Assembly (NCBI RefSeq): GCF_900142775.1
Contig: NZ_FRCC01000001.1
Span: 620,001-684,000 of the forward strand
Length of the DNA: 64,000 bases
Direction: 5' to 3'
From: Flavobacterium flevense
GTDB taxonomy: Bacteria > Bacteroidota > Bacteroidia > Flavobacteriales > Flavobacteriaceae
Positions 35,301 through 42,904 of the stretch are shown here, in pieces. How positions within the stretch are numbered: position 1 is the first letter of the stretch; the number at the start of each line of letters is the position of its first letter. Below the pieces are notes generated by a model. The model did no database searches. It was not told the DNA's origin and worked only from the letters and a program-made list of their open reading frames with translations. Position numbers and translations under genes: made by a program.

Positions 35301-35393
35301 CGTTTTTTCCCTTAGCAACATTACTTGCTCAGGTTCGTTGGGTATGATCTCAGCTCGTTATTTAGAGCACCCCTTTGAGACGGTGCAAAGATA
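35301..35393 (-). promoter_or_regulatory. TPP riboswitch and -7 element upstream of the TonB receptor
   Basis: Minus strand: TATCTTTG (35393-35386) is a -7 element. The transcript then reads AAAGGGGTGC, GCTGAGATCATACCC, GAACCTGA and GCTAAGGGAA, the conserved THI-box elements in order. AAAGGGG (35376-35370) is also complementary to CCCCTTT (35230-35224), 20 bases before the receptor ATG, and a CGTAA/TTACG hairpin abuts that ATG. So translational control is likely, although P1 is not clearly resolved. Confidence 0.93.
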
Positions 35394-35467
35394 GAAAAGA
35401 ATTAAGATAAAAAAATTAAGAACAAAGATTTTAATTTTCTTCTTCCTTAATTTTATAAATCCTGATA

Positions 35468-35869
35468 CTAAAAGTCGGGTTTTCTACGAGTTTTCTTTAT
35501 TTCCGAAATATTCTTCTTGTCTTTGATTCGTTTTTTAATAACTGATTTAGGCACTTTGGTTGCTTTCCGGATTTTAGGAACAATCAATGCTTTTTTAATT
35601 AGTTCCAAAAATCGTTTGGTAACTATTTCTTTGTTTTTAAGTTGGCTTCTGTCTTCATCACAATTCAGAATCAAAACTGCATCGGTAGTCAACCTTGACG
35701 AAAGATTTGTTTCTAACAACGTTTTTTCTTCCTCTGATAATGCCTGCGAATTTTTCAAATCAAAAGACAGCACCACTTTAGACGAAACTTTATTTACGTT
35801 TTGTCCGCCAGCACCACTACTCCTGACCGCTTTATACTGTAACTCTGATATAATTTTCTGAATCTCCAT
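35468..35869 (-). CDS. arfB: Peptidyl-tRNA hydrolase ArfB (YaeJ)
   Basis: A 133-residue ribosome-rescue factor. The catalytic GGQ (21-23, in SGAGGQNVNK) is intact. The C-terminal tail is strongly basic (KKRIKDKKN, then KKTRRKPDF) and would fill the empty mRNA channel of stalled ribosomes. It is the last gene of a four-gene operon, 4 bases after the DUF4301 gene. It is followed by the riboswitch-controlled TonB receptor, which has its own promoter. Confidence 0.93.
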   Translation of the reverse strand: MEIQKIISELQYKAVRSSGAGGQNVNKVSSKVVLSFDLKNSQALSEEEKTLLETNLSSRLTTDAVLILNCDEDRSQLKNKEIVTKRFLELIKKALIVPKIRKATKVPKSVIKKRIKDKKNISEIKKTRRKPDF

Positions 35870-35873
35870 CTTT

Positions 35874-37490
35874 TTAAGACTGATGCGCTTCTTTTAATAA
35901 ATCATTTACCGTTTTTACCGGATTAAAAGTAATCAAAGGCACCTCTACAAAAACAGTCAGCCAGTTTGCCATTGCTCCGTTCCACAATCCTGGCAATTCA
36001 TAGCTTTTAATATCTTTTCCCAAATAGTTTTTCTGTACAATAAAGCCACTATTTTCATCTACAAACTGGTGTAAATTAAACTTTTCATTCTTATAATTTT
36101 TCGTAGCACATACTAAATCTACAGGATTAAAATGAGTTGCATGTTCCATGATTTTAACTTGCTTCTTATCATCTAAATCTACCTGTGAAGACTCTACAAT
36201 TTGCAACGAAACTTCTTTTTGTTCATTTTTCACCCAGAACGGTCCTCCGCCTGGCTCTCCTTCATTTTTAACCATTCCGCACACTCTTATTGGTCGGTTT
36301 AATATTGATTTTAATATTTTGATTTGGTTTTCAAATTTGTATAAATCAAAATCTGCTTTGACTTCTATATTCAGTTTTTCCTTCAGGAAGACTATGATTT
36401 CATCTATTTTATGATCTGTAGCAGTAAAACTGTCAATTAAATGCAGGCAGGCAAATATTTGTTGTTGCAATTCTAATAAAATGCCGGCTAAAGCTTTTTT
36501 ATATAATGCTATTTTTTCATTGTTGTGAAGAATTACATTGTCTATATTTTTGATAAAAATAATATCGGCATCAAGCTTGTTTAAATTTTCTAATAAAGCC
36601 CCATGCCCTCCGGGTCTAAAAAGCAATTCACCATTTTCCTTTCTAAAGGGTTTATTATTCATGGACACAGCAATAGTATCCGTTTTTTTATCCTGATAGG
36701 AATAGCTAACTTCTATACTGGTTTGAGTTTCCTTTTCTACTTTATCTCTTACATTGTCTATAATTTTCTCAAAATCAATTTGATGCGCTTCTGAAACTGT
36801 AAAATGCAGATGGGATTTATTATTAGTACTGGAATAATAACCGCATTCATATAAATGTTCCTCTATAGGTGTAGCAATTGTAGTGGCATATTTGTGAAAA
36901 GGTAAAATCCCTTTAGGCTTAGAGGCAAAATCAAAATACCTGGCATCCAACATGAATTTTATAAAATAATAATTTTTATAGTCTCTGGTAAAAGAATCAA
37001 AATCAGGAAACTCTTCCTTTATTTTTTTATGAATTGTCTCAAAAAACGGCAACTTCTCCATTCCAATAATAAAAACAGCCAGTTTATTTTCCTTTTTTCT
37101 GTTGATATAGGCATTTATAGTTTCTTTCTCTATATCAAATTCGTTCAGGAATGTTGTCAGGAATTTAAACATTCTGCTGGCTGCTCCTGAGGCAGGAACG
37201 AATTTTAATAACTTAAGATTTGTTTTATGTTCATCAAAAAAACTTGCTTTTTCAACAAATTCTTCATCGGTTAATTTTAAAATCCCATTTCCCACAGTTG
37301 CAGCTTCCATTAGCTCCATCTTTGCAATTCCTTTTTTAAAAATTGCAAGTTGCTTTTTAATATCTTCTAATAAAACTCCGTGTTCATTGATTTGTTCAAA
37401 ATCCTGCTCAGAAAATCCCATACTTTTAATTTTATTTAAATCATTAATTGATTTAGATTTTTCAAACGTAGCAACAATTATCTCACCCAT
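35874..37490 (-). CDS. DUF4301 family protein
   Basis: A 538-residue cytoplasmic protein found mainly in Bacteroidota. It has a helical N-terminus (FSEQDFEQINEHGVLLEDIKKQ is split here at FSEQDF), then VPASGAASRMFKFL, FRPGGHGALLENLN with DADIIFIKNIDN, and RVCGMVKNEGEPGGGPFWV. The glycine-rich and D-x-D-like segments resemble sugar-nucleotidyltransferase folds (compare NTP-transferase loops), but no function is established. It lies 7 bases after pnuC and 4 bases before arfB, so it is cotranscribed with both. Confidence 0.85.
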   Translation of the reverse strand: MGEIIVATFEKSKSINDLNKIKSMGFSEQDFEQINEHGVLLEDIKKQLAIFKKGIAKMELMEAATVGNGILKLTDEEFVEKASFFDEHKTNLKLLKFVPASGAASRMFKFLTTFLNEFDIEKETINAYINRKKENKLAVFIIGMEKLPFFETIHKKIKEEFPDFDSFTRDYKNYYFIKFMLDARYFDFASKPKGILPFHKYATTIATPIEEHLYECGYYSSTNNKSHLHFTVSEAHQIDFEKIIDNVRDKVEKETQTSIEVSYSYQDKKTDTIAVSMNNKPFRKENGELLFRPGGHGALLENLNKLDADIIFIKNIDNVILHNNEKIALYKKALAGILLELQQQIFACLHLIDSFTATDHKIDEIIVFLKEKLNIEVKADFDLYKFENQIKILKSILNRPIRVCGMVKNEGEPGGGPFWVKNEQKEVSLQIVESSQVDLDDKKQVKIMEHATHFNPVDLVCATKNYKNEKFNLHQFVDENSGFIVQKNYLGKDIKSYELPGLWNGAMANWLTVFVEVPLITFNPVKTVNDLLKEAHQS

Positions 37491-37497
37491 GTAATGA

Positions 37498-38148
37498 TTA
37501 TAAACTATTATTATTTAAAAAAGCTTCCTGATCAGACTCTTTTTTATTTAAAATTTCTTTCCATTCTAAATAACCATATACCGCCAGAACTGTAAAAATC
37601 AAATATTGCAGAGAGGTAAAAGTATATCCTTTAAAAAAATACAAAGGTATTGAGATAAAATCTCCTACAATCCAAAAAATCCAGTTTTCTATTTTCCGTT
37701 TTGCCATCAACCACATTCCTACAAAAAAGACTGCGGTTAAAAAGGTATCTATATAATTGAACCAGTTAATAAATTTATCAAAATACTGGTACACCAGATA
37801 CACAAAAACTAAAGTTAAAATAAAAATAACAAATGCCGCCTGTTTTTCTTTTTTTGTTATTCGGGAAACAGGAAATTCTTCCACATCGCCTTTTTTTCTT
37901 GTCCAATGGTACCAGCCATAAATACTCATTATAAAATAATACCCATTAATCATAGAATCACCCAGCAATTCCCATTTCCATAATAAATAAGCATAAATAA
38001 AAGTGCTTATCAAACCTGTGGGAAAAACGAGAATATTGTCTTTTTTAGCAAACCACACACTGGCTAGTCCAAAAAAAACACCGATTAATTCCAATGCAAT
38101 TTCTGAAGCCGGATAATTAGCATATTGTGCGAAAAAAAAATCTATCAT
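37498..38148 (-). CDS. pnuC: PnuC-family vitamin transporter
   Basis: A 216-residue inner-membrane protein with seven or so hydrophobic helices. It has the PnuC features ELIGVFFGLASVWFAKK, YGWYHWTRKK and NWIFWIVGDFISIPLYFFKG. Members move nicotinamide riboside (PnuC) or thiamin (PnuT), the cargo being phosphorylated after entry. The TPP-controlled TonB receptor lies 2.3 kb downstream on the same strand, so thiamin is a real option. There is no riboswitch before this operon and no kinase gene beside it. The start abuts the GGGP synthase stop. Confidence 0.88.
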   Translation of the reverse strand: MIDFFFAQYANYPASEIALELIGVFFGLASVWFAKKDNILVFPTGLISTFIYAYLLWKWELLGDSMINGYYFIMSIYGWYHWTRKKGDVEEFPVSRITKKEKQAAFVIFILTLVFVYLVYQYFDKFINWFNYIDTFLTAVFFVGMWLMAKRKIENWIFWIVGDFISIPLYFFKGYTFTSLQYLIFTVLAVYGYLEWKEILNKKESDQEAFLNNNSL

Positions 38149-38883
38149 TTATAATTTTATTTGAGCATTAAAAAAATCAGCATCTTTTTCGAAAGCAGTT
38201 CCTATAACAACCAGATCAGCTCCGGATTGATACGCTTTTTCAATAGCTTCTAACGTTATAATTCCGCCACCTACCAGTAATGGAATTTGGATGTTTTTAG
38301 CAACAAATGCTATCATTTTTAATGGAACAGCCTGTTTGGCACCGCTTCCGGCCTCAAGATAAATTAATTGAGATCCTAGCATTTCACCGGCCTGAGCGGT
38401 ATGCAACACTAATTCCGGGTTGTTTCTGTCCAATGGTCTTGTTTGACTAATGCGTTCCACAGCCGTTTCGCATCCGCTTTCGATTAAAATGTAGCCAGTA
38501 GAAATAATTTCGAGCTGAGTTTTTTTTAAAATCGGTGCTGCTTTTATATGATGTTCAATTAAATAATCCGGATTTCGTCCTGACAATAACGATAAAAACA
38601 AAATCCCATCAGCATGATTCGATATCTGAGATGGGTGTCCCGGGAAAAGCACTATTGGTAAAACACAATTTTGTTTTATTCTAATAATCAAATCGTCTAA
38701 AATATTGCTTTCTACTTGGCTTCCGCCAATAAAAACATGCGTTGCCGGCGATTGATTTATCTTGACAATCAAACTGTCTAAACTTTCCAAAACTATTTTA
38801 TCGGGATCTAAAAGAATGGCTAATAATTTTTTATTTGCCATTTTAGCTGCCTGTATTTCCTGATAGATTGTTGTTTTTTCCAT
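38149..38883 (-). CDS. Geranylgeranylglyceryl/heptaprenylglyceryl phosphate synthase
   Basis: A 244-residue TIM barrel of the GGGPS/PcrB family. It starts at MEKTTIYQEI (38883); the upstream ATG at 38934 would add a non-conserved 17-residue extension. Conserved parts are LLDPDKI, FIGGSQV, LFPGHPSQIS, YLEAGSGAKQAV and VGGGI. Such enzymes join a prenyl chain to glycerol-1-phosphate, an ether-lipid step first known from archaea and also present in Flavobacteria. The final lipid in this organism is not known. Confidence 0.92.
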   Translation of the reverse strand: MEKTTIYQEIQAAKMANKKLLAILLDPDKIVLESLDSLIVKINQSPATHVFIGGSQVESNILDDLIIRIKQNCVLPIVLFPGHPSQISNHADGILFLSLLSGRNPDYLIEHHIKAAPILKKTQLEIISTGYILIESGCETAVERISQTRPLDRNNPELVLHTAQAGEMLGSQLIYLEAGSGAKQAVPLKMIAFVAKNIQIPLLVGGGIITLEAIEKAYQSGADLVVIGTAFEKDADFFNAQIKL

Positions 38884-38975
38884 GAGAATGTAAAAGTAAA
38901 AAGTTTTTATCGCCAAAGAACCATTTTGAAACAATTATATTTGTTGGTCTTTTTAAGACTTATAATTTCTTTATC

Positions 38976-39572
38976 ATGATTGCTTTAGTAGTACTCGAAG
39001 AATTTGGCGGAACAAAAAAACACTTTAAAACTGGGGATCTCATTTTTAAAGAAGGTAATCAGCCCCTGTATTATCATCAAATTATTTCAGGCGAAGTAAA
39101 AATGAATAATTTCAATGATGAAGGCAAAGAATTTATTCAGGGAATATTTTACAAAGATCAATGTTTTGGAGAACCACCCCTTTTTACAGATCAGGTTTAT
39201 CCGGCTAATGCTGTTGCAGTAACTGATTGTGAAATAATTACAATCACAAAAGACAAGTTTCTGGAATTACTGAAAAATAATCCGGATATTAGCTTAAAGG
39301 TGATTAAAAACCTTTCGCAACGGCTGTATTACAAATCGGTTATGGCAGCCGAAATTTCTTCTCAGGATCCGGAACATCGCGTATTACGACTAATTGATTA
39401 TTCTATCGAGCAATTTCATTTTAAAAAAGAAAATGCCGGTTTCCTGATTAATTTCACCCGACAGCAAATTGCCGATTTAACAGGTCTAAGAGTAGAAACG
39501 GTGATAAGAGCCATAAAATCATTAGAAAAAAAAGGCGATTTAAAAATTATCAACAGAAAAGTATACCGTTAA
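38976..39572 (+). CDS. Crp/Fnr-family transcriptional regulator
   Basis: A 198-residue regulator. The N-terminal cyclic-nucleotide-binding-type barrel (about 15-125) contains FKEGNQPLYYHQIISGEVKM, and the C-terminal winged helix holds TRQQIADLTGLRVETVIRAI. The barrel lacks an FNR-type cysteine cluster. The two genes downstream (small membrane protein, truncated globin) lie behind a 22-bp palindrome at 39584-39605 suited to a Crp/Fnr dimer, so this protein probably activates them in response to NO or low oxygen. Confidence 0.92.
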   Translation: MIALVVLEEFGGTKKHFKTGDLIFKEGNQPLYYHQIISGEVKMNNFNDEGKEFIQGIFYKDQCFGEPPLFTDQVYPANAVAVTDCEIITITKDKFLELLKNNPDISLKVIKNLSQRLYYKSVMAAEISSQDPEHRVLRLIDYSIEQFHFKKENAGFLINFTRQQIADLTGLRVETVIRAIKSLEKKGDLKIINRKVYR

Positions 39573-39583
39573 AAAAGTTTTTG

Positions 39584-39632
39584 TTTTATGATTTTAGTCA
39601 TAAAACCGAGGTGTTTTATCGTGGTAAATTTG
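39584..39632 (+). promoter_or_regulatory. Crp/Fnr-type operator and -7 element
   Basis: The perfect inverted repeat TTTTATGA-N6-TCATAAAA spans 39584-39605. A TAAATTTG -7 element lies at 39625-39632, and no -33 TTTG is present. The palindrome centre falls about 44 bases before the expected start, the usual class II activator position. Confidence 0.7.
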
Positions 39633-39653
39633 TACTAATAAAACAAATATATC

Positions 39654-39935
39654 ATGACACTTTATAACACAACATTCGAAAATTTCAACAAAAGTTACAT
39701 CGGTTCTGCTACTATGGCAATAATTGGGCAAAGCTGTCTGGGAGCGACAGCGGCAATGTGTATACTTGCTAATGGAACATCATTAACTCAAATGGCTCAA
39801 CTGGCAATTATTGTATTTGCTAATATATTTGCCAATACTTCTATCCTGGCTCAGCTAAGTCATAAAACGGTTTTCAATTTAATCCTTAGTAGTGTATTTT
39901 TAAGCGTACTATTAATTATTGTGAATAGTTTATAA
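39654..39935 (+). CDS. Small membrane protein, 93 residues
   Basis: A protein with about three hydrophobic helices (MAIIGQSCLGATAAMCILA, MAQLAIIVFANIFANTSIL, VFNLILSSVFLSVLLIIV, listed in order). I know no named family. It has a conserved-looking N-terminus (NTTFENFNKSYIG) and two cysteines. Only 2 bases separate it from the globin gene, and both follow the Crp/Fnr-type operator, so a role in NO or oxygen response at the membrane is inferred from context only. Confidence 0.75.
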   Translation: MTLYNTTFENFNKSYIGSATMAIIGQSCLGATAAMCILANGTSLTQMAQLAIIVFANIFANTSILAQLSHKTVFNLILSSVFLSVLLIIVNSL

Positions 39936-39937
39936 TT

Positions 39938-40330
39938 ATGAGAAAACAAATAGAAAATAGAGCTGATGTCAATTTTTTAGTACATCAGTTCTATGCTAAA
40001 ATAAGAGCCGATGAGGAAATTGGTTTTTATTTTAATACGATGATAAAAGATTGGGATGCTCATCTTGAAAAACTTACTGATTTTTGGGAGACTAATTTGT
40101 TTGCGGTTAAAAAATACAAAGGAAATCCGCATGCGGTACACAATGAAGTAGATTCGCATTTTGAAGGTAAAATTACTTCAAATGAATTCGGGATTTGGCT
40201 GAATTATTGGTTTCAGACTTTAGAGGAATATTTTGAAGGCGAAAATGTGGAAATACTGAAAAGAAGAGCTCGTAAAATGGGAACTTTTTTAATGGTGAGC
40301 ATGTATGAAAACAGGGCTAAAAAGGTTTAG
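39938..40330 (+). CDS. Group III truncated hemoglobin
   Basis: A 130-residue globin with the short 2-over-2 fold. Group III marks are the B-helix FYAKIRADEEIGFYFN, FW at 49-50, a histidine pair H65/H68 where the proximal ligand lies (NPHAVHNEVD), and the conserved tryptophan in FGIWLNYWF. Group III globins such as Campylobacter Ctb handle oxygen or NO. It is cotranscribed with the small membrane protein and probably under the upstream Crp/Fnr regulator. Confidence 0.9.
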   Translation: MRKQIENRADVNFLVHQFYAKIRADEEIGFYFNTMIKDWDAHLEKLTDFWETNLFAVKKYKGNPHAVHNEVDSHFEGKITSNEFGIWLNYWFQTLEEYFEGENVEILKRRARKMGTFLMVSMYENRAKKV

Positions 40331-40510
40331 GAATACTGATTTGAGCAATTTTAAAATCTCATCTTTAAATATGGCACGCAGATTTTTTTTGGAACACTGA
40401 TGGAAGAAATTTGAGAAATGTATAAAAAATCTTAGTGTAACTTTGTGCTCTCTTTGTGAATCTTTGCGAAAAAACTTTTCTCTCTTTGCGAGTCTCTGTG
40501 GATCTTAATT
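40328..40510. repeat. GATTTGAG / CTTTGTG..CTTTGCG repeat, copy 2
   Basis: Starts GGAATACTGATTTGAGCAATT, here split at the family core GATTTGAG, passes through GGCACGCAGATTTTTTTTGG and ends in CTTTGTG..CTTTGTGAATCTTTGCG, AAAAAACTTTT and CTTTGCGAGTC. It is the longer relative of 26688-26764 and likewise lies between convergent genes. Confidence 0.6.
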
Positions 40511-40516
40511 CTTGTG

Positions 40517-41152
40517 TTAAAAAGCCTCCAAAGCATAGACTAAAGTAAAGTCTTCCATTTCTTCAAAATGAATATTAAATTTTGTTTCCAAACCGTTAAA
40601 ATTTAAATTTGCAGTAGTCTGCACTTGATTTAAATTGAATTCGTTCACTGTAATGTGATCTTTAAAACTGATTCCTTTTTCGTTTCTGATTTTAAAAATG
40701 GCTTCTTTGGCTCCCCAGATTATTGTGAGTTTTTTTATGTATTGGGCTGTTTTTTGGCGGTCTAAATATTGAAATTCGGCGTCACAGAATTTATCGGCAA
40801 TGCGAATAATTTTTTCTCTTTGTAGTTCGATATCGATTCCTACGGTTTCATTGCTTATAATAATGGATGAAAAATGATGGGAATGGGTAATGGAAATGTG
40901 TTTTCCGTCCTGAAGATAAGGCTTCCCAAATTCATCGTAATGTAAATCAAAATCAGTATAACCCGCTTCGTTTAACAATTTACGAACACTGAGAAATCCC
41001 CGTTGATGCAATTGGGATTTCATAGCGGTAATCCGGGATTGACATTTAGGATTCAGACTGACTTCTGCAAACAATTGTTCATAGGATTCGGTAATCTTCC
41101 AAATATAGATAGCAGTTGCTGAATTAAATTGTATTTTCTTGTATAAAGGCAT
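40517..41152 (-). CDS. 4'-phosphopantetheinyl transferase (Sfp-type)
   Basis: A 211-residue transferase that moves phosphopantetheine from CoA to carrier proteins. Magnesium and CoA motifs are D107-x-E109 in VGIDIE and WGAKEAIFK (146-154); ISITHSHHFSS before them is also typical. No polyketide or peptide synthetase gene is near, so the substrate is probably a housekeeping or distant carrier protein. The gene is alone on its strand. Confidence 0.92.
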   Translation of the reverse strand: MPLYKKIQFNSATAIYIWKITESYEQLFAEVSLNPKCQSRITAMKSQLHQRGFLSVRKLLNEAGYTDFDLHYDEFGKPYLQDGKHISITHSHHFSSIIISNETVGIDIELQREKIIRIADKFCDAEFQYLDRQKTAQYIKKLTIIWGAKEAIFKIRNEKGISFKDHITVNEFNLNQVQTTANLNFNGLETKFNIHFEEMEDFTLVYALEAF

Positions 41153-41209
41153 TCTCTTGAGTTATGAATTATGAGTTATGAGTTTTCTCTCTTAACCCGG
41201 ATGTCTTTC

Positions 41210-41285
41210 TAGCCCCGGTAGAAGCGGCATCCTTTTTATCCTTTCTTTAAGGATAAAAAGATAGAGCGGATGACGGGAATAGCTT
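41210..41285. repeat. Variable-stem palindromic repeat, copy B
   Basis: In reverse orientation to copy A. Ends read (reverse complement) CCCGTCATCCGCTCTATC and GGATGCCGCTTCTACCGGGG. The stem is CTTTTTATCCTT / AAGGATAAAAAG (41232-41243 with 41249-41260), 12 bp and perfect, loop TCTTT. It is preceded by an ATTATGAGTTATGAG run (41163-41182). Confidence 0.75.
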
Positions 41286-41437
41286 CTAAAAATAATTACG
41301 CTTTACTAAAATAAAATTATTCAGTTAATATTCAAAAGATTAAGACATTAAACATTTCATAAATGTTTGTGAATCCTTTTTAAATAATAAGTTATTACGT
41401 AAATTTGCAAAAATTTTACAATACAAATATACTATAA

Positions 41438-42754
41438 ATGAGTACAACGACTACGCCTTATGTGGCTTTCAAAGTAAAAGACATTTCCCTGGCGGCTTGG
41501 GGAAGAAAAGAAATTGAATTGGCTGAGGCTGAAATGCCGGGTTTAATGGCGCTTCGTGCTGAATATAAAGATGAGCAACCGTTGAAAGGTGCCCGTATTG
41601 CGGGATGTTTGCACATGACAATCCAGACTGCTGTTTTGATCGAAACTTTAATAGCCCTTGGTGCTGAAGTTACCTGGTCTTCTTGTAACATTTTCTCTAC
41701 TCAGGATCAGGCTGCTGCTGCAATTGCTGCTGCCGGAATTCAGGTGTATGCCTGGAAAGGTCTTGACGAAGAGTCTTTTGACTGGTGTATCGAACAAACA
41801 TTATTCTTTGGTGAAGACAGAAAACCATTGAATATGATTCTTGATGACGGTGGAGATTTGACTAATATGGTTATTGACCGTTTCCCGGAATTGGTTCCCG
41901 GAATTAAAGGATTATCTGAAGAAACTACAACCGGAGTTCACAGACTTTACGAAAGAGTAAAAGCCGGAACGTTGCCAATGCCTGCAATCAACATTAATGA
42001 CTCTGTTACTAAATCTAAATTTGATAACAAATACGGTTGTAAAGAATCGGCTGTAGATGCTGTTCGTCGTGCAACTGACTTGATGCTGGCTGGAAAAAGA
42101 GTTATCGTTTGCGGATACGGTGATGTTGGAAAAGGAACTGCTGCTTCTTTCAGAGGTGCAGGATCTATTGTAACTGTTACTGAAATTGACCCAATTTGTG
42201 CTTTACAAGCTGCAATGGACGGTTACGAAGTTAAAAAATTGAATACTGTAATTGCTAATGCTGACATCATCATTACTACTACAGGAAATAAAGATATCGT
42301 TCTTGGAGAGCACTTCGAGCAGATGAAAGACAAAACTGTTGTTTGTAACATCGGACACTTTGATAACGAAATTGATATGGCTTGGTTAAACAAAAACCAC
42401 GGTGTTTCTAAAATCGAAATCAAACCTCAGGTTGATAAATATACCATAAACGGAAAAGATATTATCATCTTAGCCGAAGGTCGTTTAGTAAACCTTGGTT
42501 GTGCTACAGGTCACCCAAGTTTTGTAATGAGTAACTCATTCACCAACCAAACTTTGGCACAAATTGAATTATGGAAAAACAGTGCTGCTTACAACAATGA
42601 CGTTTACATGTTACCAAAACATTTAGATGAAAAAGTGGCTGCTTTGCACTTAGCGAAATTAGGCGTTGAACTTGAGGTTCTTCGTGACGATCAGGCTGCT
42701 TATATTGGTGTTGATGTTAAAGGTCCATTCAAACCAGAATATTACAGATACTAG
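41438..42754 (+). CDS. ahcY: Adenosylhomocysteinase
   Basis: A 438-residue enzyme that splits S-adenosylhomocysteine into adenosine and homocysteine. The NAD loop [11 protein letters not shown], the substrate segment [32 protein letters not shown] and the C-terminal KPEYYRY are all present. It is a single gene with its own terminator (42787-42820); no methionine-cycle gene or SAM/SAH riboswitch is adjacent. Confidence 0.98.
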   Translation: MSTTTTPYVAFKVKDISLAAWGRKEIELAEAEMPGLMALRAEYKDEQPLKGARIAGCLHMTIQTAVLIETLIALGAEVTWSSCNIFSTQDQAAAAIAAAGIQVYAWKGLDEESFDWCIEQTLFFGEDRKPLNMILDDGGDLTNMVIDRFPELVPGIKGLSEETTTGVHRLYERVKAGTLPMPAININDSVTKSKFDNKYGCKESAVDAVRRATDLMLAGKRVIVCGYGDVGKGTAASFRGAGSIVTVTEIDPICALQAAMDGYEVKKLNTVIANADIIITTTGNKDIVLGEHFEQMKDKTVVCNIGHFDNEIDMAWLNKNHGVSKIEIKPQVDKYTINGKDIIILAEGRLVNLGCATGHPSFVMSNSFTNQTLAQIELWKNSAAYNNDVYMLPKHLDEKVAALHLAKLGVELEVLRDDQAAYIGVDVKGPFKPEYYRY

Positions 42755-42786
42755 TATTAAGCTTTTAGTACTAAGTATTAAAAATA

Positions 42787-42820
42787 GAACCCTTACAGTA
42801 ATGTGAGGGTTTTTTGTTTT
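42787..42820 (+). terminator. Terminator after ahcY
   Basis: AACCCT-TACAGTAATGTG-AGGGTT stem, then a T-rich tail (TTTTTTGTTTTTTTTT) beginning 33 bases after the stop. Confidence 0.88.
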
Positions 42821-42904
42821 TTTTTAATCCTTGATTTAGACACCAAAAAAATAAATACAAATTTTACACTTCTTGATTAAACCTTTTCTTTTAATTAACA
42901 TCTT

